In this document: piece after piece, positions 42,784-56,006 of the stretch
How positions within the stretch are numbered: position 1 is the first letter of the stretch
How the letters are laid out: each line of letters starts with the position of its first letter
Assembly (NCBI GenBank): GCA_036346225.1
Contig: JARFIW010001491.1
Span: 3,100,001 to 3,164,000 of the forward strand
DNA: 64,000 bases
Origin: Platerodrilus igneus
Lineage: Eukaryota; Arthropoda; Insecta; Coleoptera; Lycidae
Direction: 5' to 3'
The notes under the pieces: generated by a model
Databases searched by the model: none
The model's input: the letters and a program-made list of their open reading frames with translations, nothing else
Told to the model about the DNA's origin: nothing
Program-made: the position numbers and the translations under genes

Positions 42784-43605
42784 TATTACACTTTTCTTGG
42801 TGAAAGTTTATATGGTCGATAAAACAGTTTGCAAAGTATTACACTTTAGATGGTGATACATTTATATGGTGATAGATAGTTCTTAAAAGTCGGTAATACA
42901 GTTACCAAAGTTCATAAGATACATCGCGCAAGCACAATGGATAAAAAGCAATGCAACGCCCTGGCGGCCGGAAGCGCCAACCTGATGACAGGTTCGCGTG
43001 GCCAACTACCATGACGTCACCACTACCAAATTTACATTGCGTAATAGTCGAAAATATAAAAAGTTAAATAAACAGGTAACACAATTTACTCACCCCGAAA
43101 ATCCGAACCAAAGTTGGCCTCTATCAGGGTTCCTCAGGGCTCCATGTCGGAGGGATTAAAGATGGCGGTTCCTCCGGAGCGGCTAGCGGAGCATGTACCT
43201 CAGGGTCGTGGAACTCGTTTCGCCGAAGGTTGCTGCAAATTTACCTACCTATGTAGGGAATAGACAGGAACATGGTAAGGGAGCGACAACAAAGACAAGC
43301 AAACAAGGAAATCTACATAGATACGATAACGATACGTTACCCAAAAGAAACGTCCACTTAACTCCACGAACAAAGGCAAAAAGCCACGATTCCGAGCGTC
43401 ACCAAAACTCGTCCCCACTCTTTTTCTAGTATTGGTCTACCCCTCTAGGGTTGTGCGATCTGCGCAAACTCACTACTATGACGTACGGAAGTACCGCCTA
43501 GTCTATTTAAAATTCCCGCGCACCGCGTATTTGAAATTATGGCGCGAAACTCCCGTATATCAAAAACTAACCTAAAAACATGTTTAAGTGCAATGGCACG
43601 TAACA
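42784..43605 (-). repeat. Solo LTR related to Gypsy D
   Basis: Shares blocks in the same order with the D LTR: catcgcgcaagc, atgacgtcacca, cagggctcc, gattaaagatgg, tacctatgtaggga, ggaaatctacatagat, gcgatctg.gcaaac, ggcgcgaaac, ggcacgtaaca. Overall it is clearly more diverged than the two D LTRs from each other. The target duplication AACC is at 42780-42783 and 43606-43609. Ends are TGTTAC...GTAATA on the element strand. There is no second LTR or internal DNA, so it arose by LTR-LTR recombination. Confidence 0.88.
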
Positions 43606-43609
43606 AACC

Positions 43610-45949
43610 CGCAATAAGTAAGTTTATATTTATAAAGCTTAGATAGAGAAAACGACATGAAAGACGTCCAATTTTGATTCATCCGTTCGAAGTTTGCCGA
43701 AAATGGCTTGTGAAGTTTTAAAAGAACAGTTCCAGTCGTCATAACAAGACCCCGTTTCCAACATCCAAATTATAAACATACGGCTTTAGTAGATCAATTT
43801 GTAGAGCTTTTTAGATTAGCACAGAATAGAAAAGAAGTTAGAGCTGCGTCAAACCGACCTTAAGTAAGGTCGATAACAAAATGATGATGAGATCAATTTG
43901 TAACAAATATAAATTCTATGGTATCGAAGTTTAAAGTCGTTTCTATTTGTTACAACTCTGTGGTATCTGATTCTTTTGTTTTGCATAATAACCTCAGAAT
44001 AAACAATTTCATGATAGAAGTGAATGATATTACCAACTAATTCGCTTTGGATTTACCGTAAGAATTTATTCAATTATAATACATATTTTAAAATTGTTCC
44101 ACGAACAGGACGTCTTAGAATTATTTTATAAGTCAGTCACTTGTGTTGCCTAATTCGTAGGCGCTTTGCATCCACTTTGAAGGATTATTGGATTAATATA
44201 GCGCTTGCGCAGAGTGTCACGAAGTGACGTTTCTGACAGATCAACTGTTCTTTTAGATTGACAGTATCGAAAAGGGAACTGGCCATTTTGCTCGAGTACA
44301 GCGGTTATTAAGAACAGAAAAATGTTGGCACGTTTACGTGCCAGCTGGTGTCTCAGAATAGCCATCTAGATCGGCGTTGGATTCACGGTCGTCCTAGAGG
44401 GGGCCCGGGATGGGAAGTTTCCTCAAATTTCGTCCAGGCGACCGGAACAGAAAGTGAAGCGACAACGTGGTCACCGGCCATCGAAATCCATTAACGGTGA
44501 GATGATAATTTTTAGGAAATTCTAATGCTAAAAGAATCTTTGATATTTTCAGCGCATCAGTGGATTACGAATAAACTTTAGTAATAAGAAGTATTAAAGG
44601 TCGCTCGGTATGGTGTTTATTTAGTAGAAAAATATGACGTAAGCTTTTGGTTGGGAAATTTTTTATGAAGTTGGAGATTTTATTATACGTACGAAATTCA
44701 GGTATTTACAACCCTGGATAATACAGGAATCCATTCCTGGTGAGTGTTTCAATTCGTTTGTGTGGTTATGGTTGAAGCTTTAATATCAAGATTATAAACT
44801 TTTAGAAATGCTAGTAAAGTTGTTTGAGATATTGCATTTAGTGAGTGTATAAATTTTACATTTAGGATCTAGTATAAAAGATTGTAAGAATAATCATGTT
44901 CTAATAGTTGAATATCAAATTCATTTTCTTGTTTGGTGTCGAAATTAAAGTTTAATAATATAGTCACTAGCCTGTGGGTTTGTGCATCTTCTCACAGGAT
45001 ACTTTAGATATTATCGTCTATATAAATGCGGTTGCGCTCAATCTTCCCCCTTTTCGATTCCTATTTATAGTTGAGTTTACTTTACATCCACGCCCATTCT
45101 CATTGCTCACCCTTAGGGTAATTCCCAGACTAAGCCGTGAATACTGTAAAGCTCGTGAGTCTATTGGAAGTGATAACTTTAAGAATAAAGTCTTATCAAA
45201 TAAAAATCGCTTCACTGACGTCCAACATCAAAATCATGGTATTGGCGTGTCCGGCTCAAACCCAAAATAAAAACGAAAAGTTCACTTCAAATTACCTTAC
45301 GTAGAGGTTAGCTAACAAGACAGAGTAGCTTTAGTAAGTACGGATAATTCCCTATCAAGTGGGCCAGTTTCCTTTTAGAGACACTGAGTCCATAGAGAGA
45401 GTCAACTGTGGTATTAGAAGTTGCATAGTGTAGCGGACGAGGTCGACAAGGTATTGTAAAGGAAATAAAGGCCAGCCTTTAGTGCCATAAACCAAAGGCC
45501 GAAATTATTCTGGTGCAAAGGTTAGTACTTGAATGTATTATTCACTACATAAAGAACGTACTTACAAGTGCGTATGTGTTTAGATTAAGTTCTTAGTTGT
45601 AGATTTAAGACCTACAGAACTTTTATATTTGGTTAAGATTTTACTGTATAACTGTGATGAAAACTTGTGAATTCTAGAGTTAGAAATGTTTTAACAAATG
45701 GTGTAAATATTGCATATCTTAGTTTTCCATTATTGTAAACGGTATAGTTACAGTTTTTGCCGTAATAAATTATGTTGTGATTTTTAAAAAACCTTGATTG
45801 AATATTTCAGGTCTTATTTAATTAACCTTTACTTCAGAAATCTTCCTTGCAATTAGCAATCATAAATATGTGTAAGTGTTTAGGTTTATTTTAGATTTAA
45901 AATAATGTTTGTTTTAATGAATTTTGAGGTATATTTTAAACCAGAGTCG
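43610..45949. other. No feature recognised
   Basis: GC-richer patches (44340-44480, 45050-45150) hint at the upstream part of the LTR that ends at 46256, but no start could be fixed. No ORF carries a motif. Confidence 0.35.
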
Positions 45950-46600
45950 CTCTCCTGATCTCAAGATTTTGGCAGGCCCTTATTAATCATTCAGGGCTTT
46001 TTCCCAGTATCCTTGCGAGATTAGGTGGCGTCCAAGGTATTTCCCGATCACAGCCACATTTCATACCCGATAGCATTCTGGAACCCTCGTCAAACACTTA
46101 CATCACCCGTCCCGCTGAGTTAGTAGGCAATCATTTTTGTTAGTTCAGTCGAGATTTTCGGTATTTTACCGGCACGGAAATTTTAAAGGAGTAATACACT
46201 AAATTTTCTATGAATTATCTTCTAGATATTGTGAGGGCTAAAAACTGTACGTAATAATTGGCGTTCAACGTGGGGCTTATTTTTTTAGTACGAGATAACT
46301 TTCGTGATTTTATAGGAAAATTCTTGGTTGTTTTTAAATATGTTAAGTTTTTAAATTTTAGCTGTTTTGAGAACTATTTTTATGGACATCTTCAGGATTC
46401 GTTTTTTTTATAGAGAATTTTTTTAAATGTTAGGTCTCTTTTTTAAAACTTTTAAGTTGTGTTTCTTTATTAAGATCGCAGTGTTATATAGTTTAATGTA
46501 AGGTGTTGTGCTCTTGACTTTTTATTTTTGATTTGAACTTTTTACGTCGTTGTTTTTTAATTTTTTTTAATTTAACGAAGGATTGATACTAGACTAACGT
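45950..46600 (+). mobile_element. End of an LTR, primer site and leader of a further Gypsy element
   Basis: The LTR end ...GTACGTAATA at 46256 is followed by a Lys-type primer site and then a long T-rich leader (46277-46600), like the leaders of Gypsy A and C. No gag follows. It is a remnant truncated on the 3' side. Confidence 0.7.
46259..46276 (+). promoter_or_regulatory. Primer binding site, tRNA-Lys type
   Basis: TGGCGTTCAACGTGGGGC differs from the Gypsy A site by two C-to-T changes only. Confidence 0.8.
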
Positions 46601-49079
46601 CAGGGATGTTAGGATAGTAGATTTTTAGAAAAAATCTCCATTTATAAGAGGGATGTAACGCGATGCACTACGCAGGAATAATTAGATAGGAAATAAATAA
46701 TATATAATTTTGAATGAACTAATTTATTATGGCAATACCCTGTAGAATCTTTATTTCACATAAAAGTGTTTACAAATCAAGTTGGGTAATTAAATCCGTA
46801 TTTTTGATTTCGAATTATTTTAAAATCACAAGAATGTAAATAAACCAATTTATTTCGATCATAAAATTTTATAGTAAAGCATTGCATGCGGTTATAAAAA
46901 ATTTTCAGAATTGAGAAATTCATTAAAATGCACCATACATTCAAGCTTTAAAAATTAGTAGAACAAATTCCATGCAATATGGCATCTTTTTAAATAGACA
47001 TTGCGGTATTATTATAAAAGGGTAACAACATACACTTTATTACAAAGTATTAACTAGACATTAACTAAGCAGAATATAGAATATAGTAATACATAAATAA
47101 AGTCATCTTTTATACATTTACACTGTAATAAGATTTCAGATTAAAGTAAAATTACAAATGTGCCTACATAAATTACAGTATAATCAGTACTTCATATGTG
47201 ATAAAGTGACAACAAGATTGCGTAATAATGTGAAAACCACGGGGCATTAGATAAAATATTAGAGGAGTTAAAGATAATAAAAATAGATTGAAATGGAGTT
47301 GGCAACAGTCTTATCTCACTTCTGAAAGCATTTTGAGATGTAATATAATTAAATCGGAAAGGAAGATCTTAATGCTAGTTCCCCCAACGGGGACTAATTT
47401 AAGGGGGATTGGGGAATAATATAAACGAATGTAGCGAAGTTCAGGTATGTTGTTTTAAAGAAACACACTAAACGATAGACACGACATACGAGTTTACGTT
47501 CGGTAAAGTTCGAAAACGTGTGGGCGGAAATTTGTTCGTTATGACCGTGTGTAGGGAGTGAAATTGAATTTGTTGGAAGTAGTGTTGTAGCGTGTGTTTT
47601 AGAGAATGGAAGAACCTAGCGTGGTCTGGACATTACCTTATTTGTATAAACTTAAGCTGTAAGTAGTAGTATAGACATGTGAAAGTGGACGTAAGTATGT
47701 TTCGAAATTTTTTTCGGCCTAAGACGTTAGTCGAAGAAGAAATTTATTAGCAATAAAATATTGAGATATGTAGGTAGTATGTATTTTATAAAAGACAAGG
47801 TGATTGTGTAACGTTGTTCTGGAATGTTTTCTTGTTGGAGGAACGACATTACCATTAATTTGTGATTCATAAATGTGTAGTTCAATAGGAAAGAAGGACA
47901 ATTTGAAGTATCGTATAGTTACTTGACTGGCTTAGACTAAGCTTTATTTAGGATTTACTTTAGGGTTTAGTATAATATCACCTGACCAGATTAAAGCTGA
48001 AGCTAGTGTTACAAAAGTATATTTATATGTATTTGTAGATTGATGCATTTTATGATAATAAAGGTTAAGCTAGGTTGATGGTTTTTTATTTAATTTATTT
48101 AGTAAATAGGCAGGAAGTTGTAAATGATCTCCAGCTGCCACAGTGTTAGGCAGATCTGGAAGGAGTAGTTGATTTGAATAGAAAAATGTGACGATCGAAA
48201 GATAGGAATAACTAAAGCAAGGGAGTTTTATGTGATATAACAGTCTTCCACGTAGACAACAACATCGTTCAGGCTTGTGACGACCACCTATTTGCCCCAC
48301 CCCCCGATAGTGACAGAGATAAGACCTCTCAGGGTAAGTGATACCGCAATGCAGAATTTTAGTTAAAAACCTTGTTATTTATTAGTTTTGTAGCTTTTAT
48401 TATTTTCTTTCCGAATTTATCTATAGGAACTCACTCCTGACCACTGCAGTTAGTCGACGCAACCCTTTTATTGTTATGGGGTCCCCGCCACTTGAAGGCA
48501 AGTCAAAATTGAAAATGTTTCACCCGTAACAGTAGCAAAAATTACACCCGTAACACACTTTGCATATTAAATAAGTGTAAAATTTCCTCGAGAAAAGAAT
48601 TCTTGCATCAGTTTTAAAGCATATGATGCGGGAATCATTGGGGGTTTGTTATGTGGGTGCGCATGCGAGCGTACACGCATAGACGCATGTATGTATCGAA
48701 TAAACAAAAAACCTCTATATCGTTTCTATGATTTTTATATATAATCTTCTTGAATGTATACAAATTTTAAGGTAATTATATTATAAATACTTACTTACAA
48801 TGGTTAAGAGAAATGAAATATGACGAAATTTAAATCATGGTGCAATCCTATCTAATTAAAATTACAAGTAGTATATGAATATGAAATTTGAGGAAATATA
48901 ATAAGTAGGACTAAGACATACTTAAGCAAAATTGATATAACTTTAAACAAGCCAGCACATACAATAGCCGATGATATTAAATTCACAAAAATATGATTTA
49001 TCATAAAATAAATTCATGTCACCCTTTAGTAGAATATATATTTAAGTAACTTACACGTCCAGGTACTACAATTTAAGAA
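46601..49079. other. No feature recognised (2.5 kb)
   Basis: AT-rich. Short minus-strand frames at 47719-47901 and 48070-48300 show no motif. Confidence 0.4.
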
Positions 49080-51190
49080 AGTTTACGTGATGTTAAATCC
49101 AGCTTGGACATGGCGGTCACCGTGGTATACACAGAAAGAAAATAACAAACCACGAATAACGAAAGATATCTGGAATTTAATAGAAAAAAGACGAAAATAC
49201 AAGAACAGACCAGACGAAACAGGAAAACAGATACAAAACCATAAAATGGGAAATTATTCACACATGCAGAAAAGCTAAAGAAGAATGGATTAATGAAAAG
49301 TGCAAGGAGGAACAAACTAAGATCGAAATACATAAGACAGACGAAGCATACAAACTAATTAGAATGAATTTTAGGGATATAAAGCAGTATAGCAAAAATA
49401 TAAGGGGTGCGAAAGGAGGCATCACTATAGAAAATGTAGAGAAAGTGGTTAGATGGCAAGAATATATAGCGAACTTATATGCAGAACGAGAATTAGCAAC
49501 ACTAGAATATGAATCAGATATTGAAAGGAAGACTTGGAATATCCTATACTTGGAGATGAGTTTGAATTAGCGTATTCGCTAAACCAAAAAAGAGAGGCTC
49601 AGATAGATGTGAAAATTTTCAAACAATATGTTTGACAGCACACGTGTCAAAAATATTAACTAGAATTGTACAAAACGGATAGAAAAACGGGCTGAAGAGA
49701 AACTAGGAGAATATCAATTTGGGTTTAGGTAAAACAGGTGAACACGGTAGGCTATTTTAGCTCTAAGGGCGATAATGTAGAAGACAATAGAAAAAGGAGA
49801 AAGCGTTTATCTAGGGTTTGCAGATCTGTAAAAAGTATTCGACAATGTAAAATGGAAAAAATGTTCGAAATACTCAAAAAGATTGGAATGAGTTTTAGGG
49901 ATAGACTGCTAGTACATAGGTTGAGCAAACAGTGGTAATAGAATTAAAGCAGAAACGTAAAGAAGTAAATACTAAGAAAGAAGTGAGACAGGGATGCGCC
50001 CTATCCCTATAAATTCTTAACTTATACATCGAAAAGGCAATAAACACTGTCAAATCACGAAGACATTAGGAATTATTATGCACGCACGAAAGATTGATAT
50101 GTTTAGATTTGCAGATGATATAGCGGTATTAGCATCTAGCAAAGAAGAGTTAGAAGCAGCTCTTAATGAAATGAAAACAACTCTAACACCGAGATACGGT
50201 ATGAAAGTTAACAAAAATAAAGCTAAAGTAGTAGTATGTAAAGGGAGGAAATAAATAAAAAAGTAGAATACAAATAAGAAACGAGAACTTACCAGAGGTT
50301 GAGAATTTCTGCTACCTAGGAAGCCAAATAATGCAAGATGAAAAAAGTGCAAAAGATATAAAACAAAGATTAGCGCAACGTCGTGCTACATTTAACAAGA
50401 AAGAACAACTACTATGTTAAAAGACAATAAACATAGAAAGTGGGAAAAAATTGCTGAAAGCATGTGTGAGGAGCACAGCGCTGTACAGCTGTGAAACTTG
50501 AACAGTAGGAGAGAAGCGGATAGGAAAAAGAAAGAAGCCTTTGAAATGTGGTACTACAGACGTATGATGAAGATATCATGGACAGACAAAGTTAAGAACA
50601 AAAAGGTTCTAGAACTGGCAGGGGAAGAAAGAAATGTGTGAAAACAGTAAAAAAAGGAGAGATAGGATGATAGGTCACTTTAAAACATGAGGAAATAGTG
50701 CGGAATATATTAGAAGCAGAGATAGGATAAAACAGAGGTAGACCTAGGCTAGACTATTGCACTTAGATAGTCAAAGTTGTAGACTGTGGAAGTTTCAGGG
50801 AAATGTATAGGTCAGCTCAGAATAGAAATCAATCGAGGTACGCATCCGGCCAGTTCCAAAACGGTAAACCTAATGACAAAAAAATTAAGCAACTTAAACC
50901 TGATAATTATTACAAATATTCTCAACTAATGTTGATTGTGTGAAAGGATTTATTAGAACACTATTAACTCGGTAAAAGTCTAATTGCTGGGGGATCTTGG
51001 TAGCCGCAGATTGCTTAACCCCCTTCACCTACCACTGAATATCGGTGAAATAGAGTATATATTTAGAAAACTATAGAAGTGGGACGGAGCTGTAAAGCTG
51101 TGAGAATTTCAGGGAAATGTGTCGGCTAGTTCAGAACAGAAATCAGGGGAGGTATGCGTCCAATCAGTTTCAAGACGGAAAACCTAATTG
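49080..51190 (+). mobile_element. LINE G copy 2, 5'-truncated
   Basis: Starts within the linker (49087 on: NNKPRITKDIWNLIEK...; 49364-49570: IENVEKVVRWQEYIANLYAE), parallel to 32398-32880 of copy 1. RT follows in fragments, with FRFADDIAVLASS at about 50100-50140 and FCYLGSQIMQDEKSAKDIKQ. The C-terminal domain is degraded up to about 50865, then the UTR tail with GCTTAACCCCCTT and a second C-terminal block (51085-51190). Truncation at the 5' end is typical of LINE copying. Many stops are present. It runs opposite to copy 1. Confidence 0.87.
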
Positions 51191-52440
51191 TTACGTCAAA
51201 CTTCCGAAATCGATTGATTTCTGCTTGCTGCAGATAAATATTAAATTCAAACTACGTTTATTCAAAAACGCCCTGTAAAAATATGTAACTCCCATTCATT
51301 AAGTGATTTAACAGGCTCGACTTTCTTTCAATTGAATGAGTACGTGTGTAAATGTCCTACGGTTTTCGGTACAACGGTAAATACTAGAATCTATTTTATA
51401 CTTTGCTACAGAAGATTTAAAAGCCGGCGATAACAAATTCCCTGAAACAAGTTAAACACATCTTTAATAGGCTACAAACTCCGTCGTATTAATTCTTCGA
51501 AGTACATTTCAATCACCTGCATCAAATACTGTTATGGCTTTCTTTAAAAGATAAAATAAAACTTCCCTTGTAAATTCCATCACCCGCTTCGTAAATGAAC
51601 ACTTTTAATGGGTTTGTTATATAAACTTTACAAAGAAATTTTCTATCGGGCAGGGTATTATATTACCTCGCTGGTGTCCATCCTACCCAGTGATACGAGC
51701 AATAAAATATACCCTTGTTAGCAATTCTTGGAAGTCGTTATGTTAATCTCTGGGTTGCAAGTCGTGTTCTACGAATGCTTCGCAGCTGTTTTATTGAAAG
51801 ACCTGCAGGTGCTGTTCGTAGAAATACTTGACATTTTAAGATGGGAATTGTTTTTAAAGAAAAGCACGTTGTTTTCTATGCTTAAAATACAGACTGAGCT
51901 TTGAAAAACTGATTATATACGGTGTGCTTCCCCGTAAGAAACCCTGTAAGTCACGGTGCTAAGATGCTTTGTTTTACTTAGTGTTACAGTCTAATTAAAT
52001 TGTTTCATCTAGTATCTAGTCCGTTGGCAAGTGCATACGCACTTTCAGATTCACTACGATGATGCTAAATGCATACAGCTACTCTTCCTAGGGTACAATT
52101 ACTTTGTTTTGTTTTTTTTTTGATGCTGCTATGAAATATTAACACATCTTTTACACGTAAGCGCTATAGTTCTTCGTACTGGTGGTTATGACACAATAAA
52201 TTACCGACCGTGTGTTAAAAATTTACTTTCTTATCTCAGTGCACGAGTGATTCCGTAACTATTTTTCAAATTATATTAATAGCGATCGTTAATTGTTTTA
52301 CAATAAATATTACAAAATGCTAACGTCAACAACTTGTTTACTAAATTATAAACTAGAGTAAGTTAACATTTGGTTTATTTCAGTTAGAGTTACGTTATTT
52401 CTTTTACGAAGTGCACTTTACACAGCTGGTTAAAATATTG
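51191..52440. other. No feature recognised
   Basis: No coding or shared repeat recognised. Confidence 0.4.
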
Positions 52441-52484
52441 TATATATATAATGTCTAATTTTCATCTTATATATATATATATAT

Positions 52485-54177
52485 TGCTGTGATAAGGGGT
52501 TGTTTAGTGGTGTTTTGTCTAGTAAGAGTCGTGTAGTAGCTGTAGATCGCAATGGGAATACGAAAATAAGTAATTCGTACATTATGTAAATAGCAAGCAT
52601 TTAACACCCTGTATATAGACCGTAATTAACTTTAAACAATGCCAGTAAGAATATCTTTCAGTAATAGAACGCGTATTCAGCAGAGAGATAGTGGTACATG
52701 TAATTAAACTACGTTGAGGAGTGTTTAACAAGTTTATAAAATAAAGACGCAGAAGATAAGACCAAACCTAATAAATCCTCATGCAATTACGCTTGTAATA
52801 AAGAAGGAACCATATACGCTTTGATAAGAAAGATATAATAAATAAATACGAAAACAGCATTCGTGTTACATAATTTAATTTGTACAATTCTTCAAAAGCT
52901 TTATCTATACAAAACAATAGACATAAGTTAAAAGTCCGGCCACGATAACAAATAGCAAGTAATATGAGAATCCGAAAGAGTTTCATCAGAAATCAGCTTG
53001 AAATATTAAAGACAAACGAGGTTGGTCGCGACAATCTGCAAGACTGCTTGGACCAATCCAAATGTAGTGGGGAAAGATATATAACACCCACAGGTGGTAA
53101 GGCACCTCAGTCTCGACTCGAAGCACGTTGAATTCACAACACTTTTAATCAGAAATTCACGCGTCAGTTAAATAAAATTTATATTATAGTGAAAATAGTG
53201 ATGCATTAAGAATACATAAAAAGTTATCGTCGTTTTTTTAGAAAACGTGAGTAGATATTGGGTAATTAATTTAAATTAAATATTTATAATGATAGGGCTT
53301 CTGGACTATTTCTGGTTCAATTCTAATCCGCTTCGAATTTAATTCTAATTCGAATCCATGGTCCTAAGGCCATAATTCTAATTATGGGACAATTCTAATA
53401 CGCTGCTAATTTATGATCCGAAGTCTGGAATTTCTAGTGGTATTTAAGGGAAGAGATTCAAAGCATATACAGAAACATATAGAATAAAGCACGAGGTGAT
53501 TTTGGAAACAAAGGGGTAACGGTACTGAAATATTGGTTCAACATATGTTAAGGAGTACAAAGCAGGGCATTGGTATTCGATTGAAGATGATGAGGGGGTG
53601 TTGATCCACAACACGAAACAAATCAGATCAGACCCACCTAGTTTTAAGGAATCTTTTCTAACTTAAATTTTAACATTGAATATATTAATTTTCTCACTAA
53701 TTTGTGAAGAGTCAACAAGGACATTTAGTACGTTGAAACTTACGTAATAATCATAAAAAGGTTTCGAACGTTCCAGATTTTTTTATAAAGGTGTTGTTTT
53801 TGGCGACTTTATATTAAATTAAAAGTATATAAATAAATAATCCATATTATATTAATTGATTTAAGGGTGTATTTAAAGAATTACTAAAATTGTGAAGTGT
53901 AAACATTATTTCCTTTTATTATATGAATGTTGATTGACTTCGTTCCATCAATTCAAACAGGTAATCATAAAGGAGTGAAAGAAAATTGATCATCGTAACG
54001 TTGTGCACTCTGTGTAGATTAAAAAGGGCTAGCCGTGGCATAATAGAATTAGGAGATTAGAGTAATACACAAAGAGGTGGCATTCAGTTGAACGTTTGTT
54101 ACATTCGGCTGCACAAGTAAGGGGAGGTACTACAGCAAATTTATGACGCAACAACGTAGGGGCGGAAAACTACATAG

Positions 54178-54179
<2 letters not shown>
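52485..54179 (+). mobile_element. LTR-like element F, copy 2
   Basis: Begins TGCTGTGATAAGGGG and ends ACATAGCA. It aligns along its length with 17873-19788 but is about 220 bp shorter and clearly diverged. The promoter is clearer here: TATATAA at 53078-53084 and initiator TCAGT at 53107-53111, followed by CTCGACTCGAAGCACG. AATAAA-type signals lie downstream near 53165. No ORF is conserved. A solo LTR is the best reading. Confidence 0.65.

Positions 54180-54232
<53 letters not shown>
54180..54232. repeat. (TA)n microsatellite, right of LTR F2
   Basis: A roughly 52-bp (AT)n run directly after ACATAGCA. A shorter (AT)n lies just left of the element at about 52470-52484. Confidence 0.92.
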
Positions 54233-54235
<3 letters not shown>

Positions 54236-54639
54236 GCTGGAATTATCCTTATATGTATTATTTAGATTTCAAGATTTTATAATCGATATTTGCGAACATG
54301 TTGTGTTATATGTGAGTTGACGCGTTTTACATCATATTGTAACAGGACGATTACGTAAATGTTCGATTTAACTGTTTGGATACTATGTCTTTTAACTAAC
54401 GGTTAGTAAATAAATTTTTTACTGAGGTTTCCAATTTTTCTTTCTCTGTGATCCAACCCACTCCACGACGTTTTGAGCTAGCACGAAATCCAATCCTTTT
54501 AGATTCCTATTCCATCCTTCTGTTTTGTTGCGGTATTAAGTGTGGGCGATTTTTATTTACTTACTTTACTACTTTCTTTCTTGTCTGCACGGAATACCGT
54601 AAAGTAACGTAAAAAATAATTGTATATAAACCTGATGAT
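54233..54639. other. No feature recognised
   Basis: AT-rich with no coding signal. Confidence 0.4.
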
Positions 54640-55045
54640 TATTATAAACAACTACAGGTATTGGTTTTACAATATTCTCAATTAATGTTGATTGTGCGAA
54701 AGGACTTATTAGAAAACTATTAATTCGGCGAAGATCTAAGTGTTGGGGGATCTTCGTAGCAGTAGGTTGCTTAACCCCCTTCATATAGCACTGAATATCG
54801 GTGATATAAAATATATATATTTAGAATACAATAGAAGGGAACCGAGCGAACTGTATCTAACAAGAAAGAGCAGCGGCTATGTTCGAAGACAAATATAGAA
54901 ACAAAGAAAAATTGTTGAAAGAATATGTGTGGACCACATCACTGTACTGTTGTTAAATGGGGACAGTGAGAGAATCAGACAGGATAAAGGTAAAAGCCTT
55001 TTGGAATGTGGTGCTTCGGATGTATGATGATGATGACATGGACAG
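54640..55045 (+). mobile_element. LINE G tail fragment (third locus)
   Basis: UTR part (gatgattattataaacaact, ...gttgcttaaccccctt...) at 54640-54800. The junction 'atttagaatacaatagaagg' and gaaccgagcgaactg follow, then a degraded C-terminal-domain piece ending ATGGACAGACAAAGTTAAA. It abuts Gypsy E integrase at about 55046, cutting that gene short. Confidence 0.78.
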
Positions 55046-55981
55046 ACAAAGTTAAAGGTCTTGAACCAATTGTTCTCGAGTATCAATTGCTAGATCCTCT
55101 GGATTTAAATCCTTTAATTTATTATAGAATTCCCCGGTCAGAGGAACCGTGCGTCCAAAAGCTAAAAATGTTGGGGAATATTTTGTGGATTCATGAACAG
55201 CATTACGAAGCGCATGGGCAATTTTGTGAATATTATCGTCCCAATTCTTCTGAGAATCTTGAATGTAACTGCGAATGGCAGCTCCAATTACCTTGTTAAC
55301 GCGTTCTACATAATTAACTTGAGGATGGTAGCTGGCGTTAAACCAAACCGAAGGTATTTTATAATTTGTCATGAGATTGGAAAATAAATTACTTTTAAAT
55401 TGAGGGCCATTATCTATCATACAAATTTGAGGTACCCCATATACCAAAAATACAAAATTTTCCAGGTAATTACAAATTTGTTTTGTTGAAGCGCTGCGCA
55501 TGGGATGCAATAAAGTGAATTTTGTAAACCAGTCAGTAACAACTAAAAGGTAAGTATTCCCCAATTTCGAGCGCGGAAAGGGCCCCATTAAATCAATCGA
55601 CAAACATTGAAACGGAAATGAAACTTTTTTCTGTTTGCCCATAAAACCATAATGGTTGAACGTGCTGGATTTGCTTTGGCAGCACGTAACACATTTACTA
55701 ATGTATTTAGAAATATATGACCGCATTTTAGGCCAGTAATAGAGCTCTTTGATTTTTGTATATGTTTTAAATACACCCAAATGGGCCGAAACTGGATCAT
55801 CATGGCATTCTTTTAAAATTTGTGCACGGCATGATTTCGGCACTACTAATTTCCACTCAATTAAATTGGCTTTGATATTCAAATTATTCGGAATAAACTT
55901 ATACATTTTATCATTTTCTACTCTCCAATCGGGATATAGATCTGGCTTTTCCTTAATATTATTTAACATGTTTTGTACCAA
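55046..55981 (-). pseudogene. pol: Gypsy E integrase, 3'-truncated
   Basis: 309 codons open. It starts after the RNase H domain with a break at about 55990. Zinc domain: CHDDPVSAHLGVFKTYTKI, YYWPKM, CVTCCQSK. Core: SIDLMGPFPRSKLG (D), LLVVTDWFTKF, CMIDNGPQF (D), WFNASYHPQVNYVERVNKV (E of DD35E), then AHALRNAVHESTKYSPTFLA. It ends at DTREQLVQDL, where LINE G sequence begins. The C-terminal GPY/F part, the 3' end and the 3' LTR are missing. Catalytic residues are intact. Confidence 0.92.
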
Positions 55982-56006
55982 TCCTCGACCTAGTCTAAAG
56001 AAAAAT

